NCBI RefSeq assembly: GCF_037200945.1
Contig: NZ_JBBCGP010000001.1
Location: forward strand, 3,408,501 to 3,472,500
DNA: 64,000 nt
Source of the DNA: Methylovirgula sp.
Lineage (GTDB): Bacteria > Pseudomonadota > Alphaproteobacteria > Rhizobiales > Beijerinckiaceae
Direction of reading: 5' to 3'
The stretch's first letter is position 1; each line of letters starts with the position of its first letter. The notes under the pieces were generated by a model. The model did no database searches, was not told the origin of the DNA, and worked only from the letters and a program-made list of their open reading frames with translations. Below are positions 17,388 to 26,653 of the stretch, in pieces. Both the position numbers and the translations under genes were made by a program.

Positions 17388-18617
17388 TCAACGTGGCCGC
17401 GTCTCGGGCATCACGAACAAGACGAAAGCGAAGCCGCAAGCGGCGATGGCAGCCAGATCGAGAAACGCGCTCTGGCTGCCGGAATGATCACTCACATATC
17501 CGGCAAAAGATGTGCTGAGCGCGGCGCCGATCCCGACAGCCGTGCCGATGACGCCCTGCGCGAGATTGAAGCGTCCCGTGTTGCGCGAAATGTCTGCGAC
17601 GACCAGCGGTACGAGCACGCCCAGAACCGCAGCTGAAATTCCATCCAGAATCTGCTCGAAAACGACGAAGCTCGGGTCGGGCATATAGGCAAACAGTAGA
17701 CAGCGCAGCGGCAGCGCGCCGAAGCCGATCAATAATAGCGGTCGGCGCCCCCATTTGTCGGCGCGACGTCCAACCCAGGGCGACAGCGCCGCAACGATCA
17801 GTTGCGGCACGATGATGCACGCCGCGATGAGAACTGTCGCCCAATTGGCGGAGCGCATCGTCAGAATGCTGCCCATGAGCGGCAGCATGGCGGCGTTGGC
17901 CAATTGAAAGAGCAAATTACAAACCGCGAAGGCGAGCAATGGCCCATTCAGCGCGAGACGTAAGAGATTCTGCTCCGGATGCACCAGAGGTTTGCTGCCG
18001 CCGTGCGCGCGCGTCGGATCGACTTCCCCCGAGCGAATTTGCCAGAGTGCGATCAAGGTCGGGCCGAGAAGAAGCGCCGTGATGATGAAGACGGATCGGC
18101 TTGAGAAGAAGTATCCGCCGACGCCCATGGCCGCCGCCGCGACGACTGTGCCGAGCGAGGCAAAGCGCGCATTGCGTCCGAGACGTGGCCCGATCGCAAA
18201 ATGGCCGACAAGCCCGAGGCTGATCGCCCCGATGGCCGGCGCGAGCACGCAATTTGCGCTGGAGCTGAGGACTGTCGAGAGAAAAACCAGCGGAAAAAGC
18301 GGCCACGCCGCGAGCATCAAGGCGCTGATACCGATACAGACAACTGCGATGGCGGCGACGTTACGTTCGGAGCGCGCAGCGTCGACAAGTGCACCGCCCG
18401 GCATCCGGCCGAGCAGCCCGATAATTCCGGTGATCGACAGGATGAAGCCGATATCCTGCTGCGTCCATTGCGCCGTGGTCAGATAGACGGCAACGAACGG
18501 CCCGAAGCCCGTCTGGACATCGGCGAGGAAAAACGTAAACCAGTCGAGACCGACGAGGCTTCGGCGCGACGGATGGGGGCTTGTCGCATTCGCCTTGATA
18601 TCCGGAAATTGCGTCAC
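17388..18617 (-). CDS. MFS transporter
   Basis: A 409-residue major facilitator with about 12 membrane helices. The start is GTG (18615-18617), preceded by AAGG. The cytoplasmic loop LLGRMPGGALVDAARSERNV and its counterpart PWVGRRADKWGRRPLLLIGF are MFS motif A copies. Substrate is unknown; the family includes drug and small-solute exporters. It is convergent with the GT4 gene and followed upstream by a PRC-barrel gene on the same strand. Confidence 0.88.
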   Translation of the reverse strand: MTQFPDIKANATSPHPSRRSLVGLDWFTFFLADVQTGFGPFVAVYLTTAQWTQQDIGFILSITGIIGLLGRMPGGALVDAARSERNVAAIAVVCIGISALMLAAWPLFPLVFLSTVLSSSANCVLAPAIGAISLGLVGHFAIGPRLGRNARFASLGTVVAAAAMGVGGYFFSSRSVFIITALLLGPTLIALWQIRSGEVDPTRAHGGSKPLVHPEQNLLRLALNGPLLAFAVCNLLFQLANAAMLPLMGSILTMRSANWATVLIAACIIVPQLIVAALSPWVGRRADKWGRRPLLLIGFGALPLRCLLFAYMPDPSFVVFEQILDGISAAVLGVLVPLVVADISRNTGRFNLAQGVIGTAVGIGAALSTSFAGYVSDHSGSQSAFLDLAAIAACGFAFVLFVMPETRPR

Positions 18618-18689
18618 TGACCTTCTCGTTCGGACAACAGCAAAAATTCCGGCGATGATTCAGCGCGGCGAATGTCTTCGTTCAGTCGA

Positions 18690-19265
18690 TCATTTTGCCG
18701 GTGCCGTCACCGGTGCCGTTTGCTGCTGGTGCGCCGAGAGCCGCTGCAGCGGCGCCGATGAACTTGGTCCTAAAATGACAACCGGTTCCCCCTCCTTATA
18801 TTCCGGCGCCACGCGAACCTGATCGCGAGTCAGCGACAAGAGTGCCCTATCCTGCCCAAACTGGATTGCGTGCCAATCGACGGCAATCTTCCGGCTACCA
18901 ACACCGAGAAATCCTCCAAAGTCGATGATTGCGGCACGAAGATTCCCCCTATGATCGACGAGAAGATCGACGATCCGCCCCATATCGTCGCCGGCGATAC
19001 TGTAGATTTCGCGGCCCATCACGCCTTCGATGTCTTTATCATCGAGCACCACGGCTGGGACGGCGTCTTTGGAGGGCCCTGGTGCAGCAGCCGGTTTCGG
19101 AGCCGGCAATGGCGTTTGCAACGGCTTTGTATCAGCCAGCGCGGTGATGCAGGAGCCGGCAAGGGTAATTACAACGCCAGCCTTGGCGACCGGCGCAGCC
19201 CATCGAGCGAAATCCAAAACGGTACTGGTAACGGCCTGCGATAGAGCGCGGGCGGCACGGCGCAT
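18690..19265 (-). CDS. Secreted PRC-barrel domain protein
   Basis: A 191-residue exported protein. The ATG at 19263-19265 (MRRAARALSQAVTSTV) is preceded by GGGGGAG, so I prefer it over the upstream ATG at 19301. A hydrophobic segment near residues 28-47 is a signal peptide or anchor. A Pro/Ala-rich linker leads to a PRC-barrel: IEGVMGREIYSIAGDDMGRI, LLVDHRGNLRAAIIDFGGFL, GVGSRKIAVDWHAIQF. PRC-barrels in exported alphaproteobacterial proteins are common, with unknown ligands. Confidence 0.85.
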   Translation of the reverse strand: MRRAARALSQAVTSTVLDFARWAAPVAKAGVVITLAGSCITALADTKPLQTPLPAPKPAAAPGPSKDAVPAVVLDDKDIEGVMGREIYSIAGDDMGRIVDLLVDHRGNLRAAIIDFGGFLGVGSRKIAVDWHAIQFGQDRALLSLTRDQVRVAPEYKEGEPVVILGPSSSAPLQRLSAHQQQTAPVTAPAK

Positions 19266-19445
19266 GTAATCTCCCCCGAGATAACTCAGCTTCATCAGCA
19301 AGCTAAGCCCGTCGCAACTCGCAGCCCGCGATAAGGTTCCCGCAAGAGAAGGATTTTTTCACTAAACCCCTTCCGCGTAGGAAAAGCTTGCCTTTCTCTA
19401 CAGCCACCCCAAATGATACCGGCCAGAGAGCGGAGGAGCACGAGG

Positions 19446-20723
19446 ATGACGGCTGCCCTTTTCCGATCGCGTTTAAAGACGCCCCAGCTCCTTTGTTTTT
19501 ATCAGGGCGTGCGTGAGACGAGCCGGGGCCTTGGGGCTCGATTGTCCGATGCGGATGCGACGCCGCAATCCATGCCGGATGCGAGTCCGTCCAAATGGCA
19601 CCTGGCGCATACGACATGGTTTTTCGAGAAGATGGTGCTGGTCCCGTTTCTGCCGGACTATCGATGTTTCGACGAGACCTACAATTTCCTCTTCAATTCC
19701 TACTACAATTCGATTGGCGCGCGACAGCCACGGCCAAAGCGCGGTCTAATCACCCGCCCCAGCCTCGACGATGTTTATCGCTATCGCGAACATGTCGATG
19801 CCGGCATTGCGCGTCTGCTCGAAAAATCGGCGCCGGACGCCGCAACGGAGCTCATCGAACTCGGCTGTCATCACGAGCAGCAACATCAGGAGCTTTTGCT
19901 CACCGACATTCTGCACCTCTTCGCGCAGAACCCGCTGCGCCCGGCTTACAAAAGCGCCGAGCCGCTCGCCGTCGAACCCGATGGCGCAGATGCTCTGCAA
20001 TTCTTACCCCTGCCCGGCGGCCTCATCGAGGCCGGCCACGATGGCGAAGGCTTTTCGTTCGATTGCGAAGGGCCGTGGCATAAAACATTCATCGAACCGT
20101 TCCGGCTGGCAGACCGCCTCGTCACCAATAGGGAATGGATCGAGTTCATCGCCGATGGCGGCTATCGCAATCCGCTGCTCTGGCTGTCCGAAGGCTGGGC
20201 CAAAACCCAGGCCGAAGGCTGGAGCACGCCGCTCTATTGGGACGACCGCGGCGAGGCCAATTATTGGACGATGACATTGCGCGGTGCGCAGCCCGTCGAT
20301 CCCGCCGCCCCGGTCACGCACATCAGCTATTTCGAAGCCGACGCCTTCGCGACCTGGGCCGGACGGCGTCTTCCGACCGAGTTCGAATGGGAATATGCCG
20401 CGCGTGATGTGGCGCAGACTGGAAATCTGCTCGACAGCGAGCGGCTGCGGCCGCGGCCCGCGCCAAAGCCGACAAATGGCCTGCGCCAGATGTACGGCGA
20501 TGTCTGGGAATGGACTCGCAGCGCCTTCTCGCCCTACCCGCGCTTCCGGACGGCCGACGGCGCGGTCGGCGAATACAACGGCAAGTTCATGTGCGGCCAG
20601 TTCGTGCTGCGCGGCGGCTCGTGCGTGACGCCGGCGAGCCATATTCGCGCGACCTATCGCAACTTCTTTCCGCCCGATGCCCGTTGGCAGTTCTCGGGCC
20701 TGCGCCTGGCGGAGGATGCCTGA
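19446..20723 (+). CDS. egtB: Ergothioneine biosynthesis sulfoxide synthase EgtB
   Basis: A 425-residue non-haem iron enzyme that joins hercynine to a thiol donor (gamma-glutamylcysteine or cysteine) with oxygen. The start ATG 19446 is preceded by GGAGG; an earlier in-frame ATG at 19413 lacks a site. The DinB-like domain carries the iron ligands His55 (KWHLAHTTWFFE) and H143-x3-H147-x-E149 (HHEQQHQE). The FGE-sulfatase domain has RRLPTEFEWEYAARD and GDVWEWTRSAFSPY. It overlaps egtD as TGATG, so the two are translationally coupled. EgtC and EgtE are not nearby. Confidence 0.95.
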   Translation: MTAALFRSRLKTPQLLCFYQGVRETSRGLGARLSDADATPQSMPDASPSKWHLAHTTWFFEKMVLVPFLPDYRCFDETYNFLFNSYYNSIGARQPRPKRGLITRPSLDDVYRYREHVDAGIARLLEKSAPDAATELIELGCHHEQQHQELLLTDILHLFAQNPLRPAYKSAEPLAVEPDGADALQFLPLPGGLIEAGHDGEGFSFDCEGPWHKTFIEPFRLADRLVTNREWIEFIADGGYRNPLLWLSEGWAKTQAEGWSTPLYWDDRGEANYWTMTLRGAQPVDPAAPVTHISYFEADAFATWAGRRLPTEFEWEYAARDVAQTGNLLDSERLRPRPAPKPTNGLRQMYGDVWEWTRSAFSPYPRFRTADGAVGEYNGKFMCGQFVLRGGSCVTPASHIRATYRNFFPPDARWQFSGLRLAEDA

Positions 20724-21676
20724 TGCTTGAGTTCGTCGATGCTAAAACGCGGCAGCGGGATGCCTTTCGCACCGACGTGTTGACCGGGCTCGCGCGCCCG
20801 CAACGGACGTTGCCCGCCCGCTGGCTCTACGACGACCGCGGCTGTGAACTTTTCGAGGCGATCACGCAGCTAGACGAATATTATCCGACCCGGACCGAGA
20901 CCGCGATCCTCAGCGACAACGCCCGGCAGATCGCCAATCTGTGCGGTCGTGGCGCCATTCTCCTCGAATATGGCGCCGGCGCCGGCGTGAAGACCGAAAT
21001 CGTTCTCGGCACGCTCGAGGCGCCGGCGCTTTACGTGCCGATCGACATCGCAGCCGACTTTCTGGAGCAGACAGCGACGCGGATGCGCGATCGCTTTCCG
21101 CGGCTTCACGTCCATCCGATCGCGACCGACTTTACCTCCGATTTCGACATTCCGGCGCATGTGCCGGCAAAGCACCGCGTGGCCTTCTTCCCCGGCTCGA
21201 CGATTGGCAATCTCGATACGGCCGAAGCTCTGGCGTTTCTACAGCGGATGCGCCGCCACGTGGGCCCCGGCGGCCTTGCGATGATCGGCGCCGATCTCAA
21301 GAAATACATCCCGACGCTGATCGCCGCCTATGACGATCGCGACGGCGTCACGGCCGAGTTCAACCTCAACCTGCTGGCGCGGATCAACCGCGAACTCTCC
21401 GGCAATTTTGCCCTCGCTCGGTTCGCGCATGAGGCGCGCTGGAACGAGGCCGAATCCGCCATCGAAATGCATCTCGTCAGTCTCGCAGAGCAAAATGTCA
21501 CCGTCGCCGGCCACTCCTTTGCTTTCAATGACGGCGAGACGATCCATACGGAAAGCTCGCGCAAATACTCGATCGACAGCTTTTCCGAACTCGCGATCGA
21601 AAGCGGCTGGCAGGTCAGCGCAACATGGACCGATGCCGACCAGCGCTTCGCCCTCTTCGGCCTCAGCGCCGTGTGA
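20723..21676 (+). CDS. egtD: Histidine N-alpha-methyltransferase EgtD
   Basis: A 317-residue SAM-dependent enzyme that trimethylates histidine to hercynine, the first step of ergothioneine synthesis. The start ATG 20723 sits inside the egtB stop (TGATG) behind GGAGG. Motifs are DDRGCELFEAITQLDEYYPT, the SAM loop LLEYGAGAGVKTEIVLG, FFPGSTIGNL and the C-terminal YSIDSFSELAIESGW. Together with EgtB it can make hercynyl sulfoxide; the final lyase step must be encoded elsewhere. Confidence 0.96.
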   Translation: MLEFVDAKTRQRDAFRTDVLTGLARPQRTLPARWLYDDRGCELFEAITQLDEYYPTRTETAILSDNARQIANLCGRGAILLEYGAGAGVKTEIVLGTLEAPALYVPIDIAADFLEQTATRMRDRFPRLHVHPIATDFTSDFDIPAHVPAKHRVAFFPGSTIGNLDTAEALAFLQRMRRHVGPGGLAMIGADLKKYIPTLIAAYDDRDGVTAEFNLNLLARINRELSGNFALARFAHEARWNEAESAIEMHLVSLAEQNVTVAGHSFAFNDGETIHTESSRKYSIDSFSELAIESGWQVSATWTDADQRFALFGLSAV

Positions 21677-21753
21677 ATTTTATCAAGCGAAGGGGCAAGG
21701 GAGAAAAGCCACTTCTACTTGTCCCACTCAATATTCATTCGTACCGCAATGGT

Positions 21754-22196
21754 CTATTTGTGAAGATCATTGTCGCGAAGGGCAATTCGCGTCTCGCGGG
21801 CGAGATCAATCAGCGAGACGCAAAACGTAATCAGCGCGGCTACGAACAAGAACGCCACGCCATATTCGTGTGCCACGCGGTAGAACGCGCTAACGAAGGC
21901 AACAATGATAATGAGCGCGGTAAGTATCGCCGCTACGATAGCGCAGAACAGCGATCGATTTAAGAGTGCAGCCCGGCGCCTAAGCCGGGGAATGTCCGTC
22001 TTGAGATAGATCTTGGTGGTATCGTCATCGGCGATGCTGTGCAAATATTGCGACCGTTCGATTATGTGGCTGATCCGCGAATCAACACTGAAATGAATGA
22101 TGCGACGCCACCCAGCAAGAACGCCGGTGCGGCGACATTGCCGATGATGCGGGCAAGCTGGTCGATTGATGGATTTGCAGGAAGCAGATCGTTCAT
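21754..22196 (-). pseudogene. DUF2721 membrane protein gene split by a frameshift
   Basis: The N-terminal part starts at ATG 22194-22196 (MNDLLPANPSIDQLARIIGN, then a hydrophobic span to FISVLI) and runs into a TAA soon after. The C-terminal part continues in another frame (RISHIIERSQYLHSIADDD, then two hydrophobic spans, ending LRDNDLHK at 21754). Restoring one T in ATTCG at 22078-22082 joins the parts as FISVLISRISHIIERSQYLH, a normal DUF2721 layout. It is therefore a one-base deletion or a sequencing error. DUF2721 proteins are small membrane proteins of unknown role. It lies 9 nt after the FMN reductase gene. Confidence 0.75.
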
Positions 22197-22205
22197 TTGC
22201 ATATC

Positions 22206-22796
22206 CTAGTAAGGTGGCGCGCGGCGCGTGCGCTGCTCGCGCGCAGCCTCCGTCCACCATGCGAGGTCGTCGGCAAAACGCGGGAAGCTCTGTTCGAGCG
22301 CCTTGCCGCCCTCACCGACCGGCTGCGCATTAGCGTCGAGCGTCTGCGTGATCGGGCCGGCGGCGAGCGTGCTCGACACGACGACCATACCCATTTCCGA
22401 AAGAATGCCGTGCCAGACCGTTCCCGAGCGAACGCCCGAGAAGCGCCCGGCGGAATAACTTGCCACCGCGGCCGGGCGCCAAAACCATTCTTCCAGAAAA
22501 TGATCGGTCAGGTTTTTGAGGCCCGGTTGCGGCCCCCAGTTGTATTCGCCGGTCACGAAGATGAAGGCGTCGGCACTTCGAATCTTTTCGGCCAGCGCCT
22601 CCATCGCCGCTGGCACCGTGCCTTTTGGATATTCCTTGTACATGCGATCAAGCATCGGCAGGCCGATCGCTTTGGCATCGATGAGTTCCGCCTCTGCGCC
22701 GCGCTGACTGAGGCCTCGCACAAGGTAGTTCGCGAGCCTTATTCCCAGACGGTCGACTCGATACGATCCGTAAATTACGAGTATACGGTCCGGCAT
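22206..22796 (-). CDS. NADPH-dependent FMN reductase family protein
   Basis: A 196-residue flavodoxin-fold oxidoreductase. The N-terminus RILVIYGSYRVDRLGIRLAN carries the phosphate-binding loop, and VTGEYNWGPQPGLKNLTDHF matches the flavin-contacting segment of the family (usually P-E-Y-N). Such enzymes reduce FMN, quinones or azo compounds with NAD(P)H. It is upstream of the broken DUF2721 gene on the same strand and divergent from an MFS gene. Physiological substrate unknown. Confidence 0.88.
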   Translation of the reverse strand: MPDRILVIYGSYRVDRLGIRLANYLVRGLSQRGAEAELIDAKAIGLPMLDRMYKEYPKGTVPAAMEALAEKIRSADAFIFVTGEYNWGPQPGLKNLTDHFLEEWFWRPAAVASYSAGRFSGVRSGTVWHGILSEMGMVVVSSTLAAGPITQTLDANAQPVGEGGKALEQSFPRFADDLAWWTEAAREQRTRRAPPY

Positions 22797-22887
22797 GTTC
22801 TTTCTCGCTTTCAGGTCGCGGCACTCATGAAAGGGCGCTCAGTGGAAAAGACCTTATCATCCGCCTCGCCCGTTGCATCCGCATAAC

Positions 22888-24195
22888 ATGGCAGCCGATC
22901 GCCCTACCGGACGCCAGAGCTTCACGCCTTCCTCTTTCATCTATTCACCGACGACACACCGCCTGCGCGTCATTGCGGTGGGCCTGCTCGTCGCTGCCGG
23001 ATGCATCAATTACCTCGATCGCGCCGCGGTCGCGGTCGCTGAGCCGCAAGTTCATCAGGAGCTTCACCTTTCTTACGGCCAGGTTGGCGTGCTGCTCTCG
23101 GCCTTCGCCTGGAGTTATGGCCTGGCACAAATTCCGGCGGGCACTCTCCTCGATCGCTTCGGAGCGCGCCGGACATTGGGCGTCGGCTTGGTCTTATGGT
23201 CACTGGCTCAGCTCAGCGCGACCTTCGTGCGCTCACTCAGCCAATTTATCATCGCGCGCATCGCATTGGGTCTCGGCGAATCCCCGATGTATATCGGCGG
23301 CACACGCGTCTGCACGGACTGGTTTGCGCTTGACCAGCGCGCATTGCCGATCGCCATTTTCAATTCATCCTCGGGGCTCGCACCGGCGCTGGCGCCGCCG
23401 CTGCTGACGTGGCTGATGCTGGCTTTCGGCTGGCGCGAGATGTTTCTGATCGCAGGCCTCGCCGGATTCGCAGTTACGGCTCTTTGGGTTGTCTTCTACC
23501 GTGCACCTGAGAATACGAACGTGCCCGAGGCCGATCTCGCGGAAATTCGCCGGCAGGACTCGGCTGACGTTCCGCATATCGGCTTTCGGCAAGCCTTATG
23601 GCTCCTGCGCTTTCCGACGACCTGGGGCATGTTCCTCGGCTTCTTCGGCGTCGTCTATATTTCCTGGCTCTATGCGACCTGGTTGCCAGCCTATCTGGAA
23701 AGTTCGCGCCATCAGAGCGTCGCCAGCGCCGGGTTTTGGGCGGCGGTGCCGCTCGCCGCGGGCTTTTTCGGCGCCCTCGGCGGTGGCTTCATATCCGAGG
23801 GGCTCATACGACGGGGAATCAGTCCGGCCGCAGCCTGCCGGTGGCCGACAGTCGTGGGCCTGCTGGCAGCCGGGCTGTTTACAATCGCGGCGTCGCAGAG
23901 CGGAAATGTCTATGTCGCAATTGGCCTGATCGCCTGCGGGCTTTTCGCTGCGAATGTCGCCTCAAGTTGCGGATGGGCCTTGCCGGCGGTGATCGCGCCG
24001 CCAAATGTCGTTGCGACGCTCGAAGCCGTTCAAAATGTCGGTGGCTCAGTGGGCGGCGCGCTGGCGCCTTTCATAACGGGCGCGCTCATCCAGGCCAAAG
24101 GATCGTTCGTGCCGGCCTTCATTCTCGCCGGGATCATCTCATTCGCCTGCGGGCTGATCTATCTTTTCGGCACACGCGGCAAAATAGCGGCCTAG
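22888..24195 (+). CDS. MFS transporter, anion:cation symporter type
   Basis: A 435-residue major facilitator resembling the ACS family that imports organic anions such as hexuronates or galactarate. The first helix region has GCINYLDRAAVAVAEPQVHQ, motif A is GTLLDRFGARRTLGVGLVLW, and the pattern ESPMYIGGTRVCTDWFA follows, all typical of ACS members. ATG 22888 is taken as start, since the longer frame begins with TTG. Substrate is not resolvable. Confidence 0.87.
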   Translation: MAADRPTGRQSFTPSSFIYSPTTHRLRVIAVGLLVAAGCINYLDRAAVAVAEPQVHQELHLSYGQVGVLLSAFAWSYGLAQIPAGTLLDRFGARRTLGVGLVLWSLAQLSATFVRSLSQFIIARIALGLGESPMYIGGTRVCTDWFALDQRALPIAIFNSSSGLAPALAPPLLTWLMLAFGWREMFLIAGLAGFAVTALWVVFYRAPENTNVPEADLAEIRRQDSADVPHIGFRQALWLLRFPTTWGMFLGFFGVVYISWLYATWLPAYLESSRHQSVASAGFWAAVPLAAGFFGALGGGFISEGLIRRGISPAAACRWPTVVGLLAAGLFTIAASQSGNVYVAIGLIACGLFAANVASSCGWALPAVIAPPNVVATLEAVQNVGGSVGGALAPFITGALIQAKGSFVPAFILAGIISFACGLIYLFGTRGKIAA

Positions 24196-24215
24196 GTATG
24201 AGTCTGCTCGACCGA

Positions 24216-24794
24216 CTAGTTCGATGACGCCGGGGCTTTGATGTCGCTATAATCGTAGCGCAACGACATCAATTGACGCCTGATCTTGCCGTCCGGGGGC
24301 GTAGGTGCAGTAATCATGACATCGGAAAGGGCCAGTGTGCCCGTTTCGACCGACACCCAAATTTTGGTCGCGATATTGAGCGTGCCACTGTCTTGAGAGC
24401 CGATGTAGACAATGAATCGCTTGCCGTCGATCATTTCATCGGGAGGCCGCCTGCAATCTGTAAAACTCTTGACGCTGTCTGCAACCCGCTGCTGCAAATC
24501 TGAGATCACGGCATGGATATCTTTCCATTGTCCGTTCGGCGTTTTTGCAAAAACCTGCGTGCCGGTGAAAATCGATTCGGTCGATATTGGCTTTGGTGAG
24601 ATTGTCGTGCCGGGCGCTGGCGGATCCTTGGGGTCGAACGAGATTGTGCCGACGCTGTGGTAAGGCGTCTTGGAATTCTTGACCATCGCATCGACAAGGC
24701 CCCGGCAAGCGGTGTTCTCCGCCCACGCCGGCACCTGGCCGAGACCCAAGAGAGCCAGAGGCAGCAACGCCCACCTGGACACAGCCCTACGCAT
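24216..24794 (-). CDS. Secreted protein of unknown function
   Basis: A 192-residue protein with an N-terminal signal peptide (MRRAVSRWALLPLALLGLGQ, cleavage after VPAWA). The start ATG 24792-24794 was chosen because it begins the signal sequence; the upstream extension is not hydrophobic. Mature part: ACRGLVDAMVKNSKTPYHS, a run of Pro/Thr, then two beta-rich blocks (KRFIVYIGSQ, KIWVSVETGTLALSDV). The pattern of ligand-contact phrases (STESIFTGTQVFAKTPNGQW) recalls lipid-binding outer-membrane-maintenance proteins, but I cannot assign a family. Confidence 0.7.
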   Translation of the reverse strand: MRRAVSRWALLPLALLGLGQVPAWAENTACRGLVDAMVKNSKTPYHSVGTISFDPKDPPAPGTTISPKPISTESIFTGTQVFAKTPNGQWKDIHAVISDLQQRVADSVKSFTDCRRPPDEMIDGKRFIVYIGSQDSGTLNIATKIWVSVETGTLALSDVMITAPTPPDGKIRRQLMSLRYDYSDIKAPASSN

Positions 24795-24901
24795 TCCGCA
24801 CCCCTGCTCTTGCCTATGCCACCAACTTATAGTCTGCGCGTCGCGGCCGAGAGATGGATCGCCGTGCACAAGTCATTGTTTTTCATGAATAAAAACTTAG
24901 A

Positions 24902-24977
24902 TGGCAGGAGAGGAGGGGCTCGAACCCCCAACCCCCGGTTTTGGAGACCGGTGCTCTACCAATTGAGCTACACTCCT
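24902..24977 (-). tRNA. tRNA-Trp (anticodon CCA)
   Basis: A complete cloverleaf on the minus strand: acceptor AGGAGTG with CTCTCCT (one U-U mismatch), anticodon loop CTCCAAA, T loop TTCGAGC, encoded 3' CCA. In many bacteria tRNA-Trp sits directly upstream of secE, which here is almost 20 kb away on the same strand. Confidence 0.95.
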
Positions 24978-25150
24978 AGCGTCCCGTATTTGCCGCAGGT
25001 GCGCGGCCAAAGCAAGCGAAAGCCCATATCGAGGTTGCGGCTATTCCTAGACCGCTTGGACTATACCGCCCGTCGAAAACCCTCGGCGATTGTGATGCGT
25101 TATCGAAGTGAGCGGCTTATATTGAAGGTCGCCGATTGCTGGAGGCTCTC

Positions 25151-25585
25151 ATGACAAAAATCCGGGGTTTCGTACAATTTTTGCCCTGCCTGGCCAGCGC
25201 ATGGCTCGCGAGCGGCTTGAGCACGCCCGTCTCGGCGCAAAGCGGCCTGCCCGCGCCTGAAACCACCCAGGTCTCGAGCAGCGACATGGCGGACACCGTC
25301 AACGACCCGCGGATCGCGGCGGCACAAAAGTCGGGCATGGGAACCTGGAAATGGGTTGTGCCGCCGGTGAAGATGAAGGGCGGCTTCGACGATCATGATC
25401 CAATCGGCTTGGCGGCAGGCAAATTAGTTCCTGCAGATTGTTCGATCAACTGGACCGATCCCGACACCCACAAGCTCTATTGCTTCACGAGCGCAACATC
25501 GCTCGTTTATTTCCTCGATGCACCGCACACGAATCTGGCGCGGGCGGAAAAGGGTTGGCACGCGCTCAAAGGGCCTTCGAGCTAG
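25151..25585 (+). CDS. Secreted YHS-like protein of unknown function
   Basis: A 144-residue protein with a signal peptide (MTKIRGFVQFLPCLASAWLA to VSAQS); the ATG at 25151 follows GGAGG. The C-terminal part CSINWTDPDTHKLYCFTSAT, then SLVYFLDAPHTNLARAEKGW, resembles a YHS domain, a small metal-associated fold often exported. The stop codon overlaps that of the convergent ybjQ-type gene. No partner gene suggests a pathway. Confidence 0.75.
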   Translation: MTKIRGFVQFLPCLASAWLASGLSTPVSAQSGLPAPETTQVSSSDMADTVNDPRIAAAQKSGMGTWKWVVPPVKMKGGFDDHDPIGLAAGKLVPADCSINWTDPDTHKLYCFTSATSLVYFLDAPHTNLARAEKGWHALKGPSS

Positions 25586-25902
25586 ATCGGCTCGACCCAG
25601 ACCGCGGTCCCGTAAGCGAGGACTTCGGTGATTCCGTCGGTGATCTCGTTGGCGTCGTAACGCATGCCGACAATGGCATTGGCCCCGCCTTGGCTCGCAT
25701 GTTCGCACATATGATCGAACGCCTCTTGCCGGGCGGTCTCGGCAAGGTGAACGAAGGCGCTGATCTGGCCGCCGAAGAAGGATTGCAAGCCGCCGACAAA
25801 ATTGCCGACCACGCTGCGCGAGCGCACCGTGATGCCGCGAACGAGACCGAGATGACGAACGATTCTATAGCCGGCGATGTCATTAGTCGTCGCGACGATC
25901 AT
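25582..25902 (-). CDS. YbjQ/UPF0145 family protein
   Basis: A 106-residue protein of the UPF0145 (YbjQ) family, a pentamer-forming fold sometimes called heavy-metal-binding. Diagnostic motifs are ITVRSRSVVGNFVGGLQSFF and GANAIVGMRYDANEI. Function in vivo is unknown. It is convergent with the YHS-like gene, sharing stop-codon bases. Confidence 0.9.
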   Translation of the reverse strand: MIVATTNDIAGYRIVRHLGLVRGITVRSRSVVGNFVGGLQSFFGGQISAFVHLAETARQEAFDHMCEHASQGGANAIVGMRYDANEITDGITEVLAYGTAVWVEPI

Positions 25903-26000
25903 GGCCCTCTCCCGCGTCGGAAATGTTTTTGAATTCCAAATATGTCCCGGAGGACGCGCTTATCGCGCGGCCCCCGGTTCGCAATATAGCGTCTCTTCCG

Positions 26001-26201
26001 TCACCAGCAGCGGCGATGCACCCAGCAGTGGCCGTGTTCGCACCAGCGATGGACCCGACACCAATGGGCTTTGCTGATCGGCGCGGAAAAACTGGATGCG
26101 CCCGAGATCGCGGCGCCGTTAACGGGCGCGGCAAACACGTTCGAGGTACCGCTCAGGTTGAGCGCAATCGCGGCAATCGCTGCCAACAATGTGATTTTCA
26201 T
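26001..26201 (-). CDS. Small secreted Cys/His/Trp-rich peptide
   Basis: A 66-residue preprotein: signal peptide MKITLLAAIAAIALNLSGTS (cleavage after VFA), Ala/Ser-rich middle, and a C-terminus with three cysteines, HWCRVHRWCEHGHCWVHRRCW-type spacing (about residues 46-66). GGAAAG precedes the ATG. Short exported peptides of this pattern are common in Hyphomicrobiales with unknown role; metal binding is a guess. Its 5' flank is interrupted 33 nt upstream by the boundary of the integrated element. Confidence 0.65.
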   Translation of the reverse strand: MKITLLAAIAAIALNLSGTSNVFAAPVNGAAISGASSFSAPISKAHWCRVHRWCEHGHCWVHRRCW

Positions 26202-26217
26202 AAACTTTCCAAAATTT

Positions 26218-26262
26218 CGAGCCGGTGAAGGAAAATCGAACCCTCGTATTCAGCTTGGAGGG
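26218..26262 (-). repeat. Element boundary: partial tRNA-Gly copy (att site)
   Basis: This segment repeats the 3' portion of the tRNA-Gly gene at 31486-31559. Bases 26234-26259 (26 nt, from the anticodon loop to the T loop) are identical to 31502-31527 in the same orientation, and similarity with mismatches continues to the position of the tRNA 3' end. The rest of the tRNA is missing, as expected for the distal attachment site of an integrase-borne element. Confidence 0.85.
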
Positions 26263-26438
26263 CTACATCTTTTTGAGGTTTTTCATAGGCTTGGGTGTAG
26301 TCGTCCGCGAAGAACAACCAAGCTACTGATTAAGAGTGATTTTTGGGTCTCGGCCAGTATTGGTTTTTGCCGGATTTGGCGGCTTGGGGATGGGTTTTCT
26401 TGCAAATTGATCGGCGGCTCTGCTCGTGATTCTCTTCG

Positions 26439-26573
26439 TTTGCCGGACAGGCCGGCGACGCGATCAACGCCGTGCTCGCCGCCGCTGGCTACAACTTCCG
26501 CCGCCTCTTGGCCTGGTTCAACCTTTTGTTGTCCGCAATCTGGATCGCCATCAGCCCCGCAAACGCCCCGGAA
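26439..26573 (+). pseudogene. C-terminal remnant of an IS5-type transposase
   Basis: In one frame the sequence reads GQAGDAINAVLAAAGYNF followed by RRLLAWFNLLLSAIWIA, closely resembling the extreme C-terminus of IS5-related DDE transposases. No start codon, catalytic residues or inverted repeats are present. It lies just inside the left end of the integrated element and is a leftover of an earlier insertion. Confidence 0.55.
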
Positions 26574-26653
26574 ACACATTACGAAACCGCTTGGGACGCC
26601 TTCTTCACAGACGACTACCTGCGTAGCCTCAAATTATGCAAATTCGGAAATGT

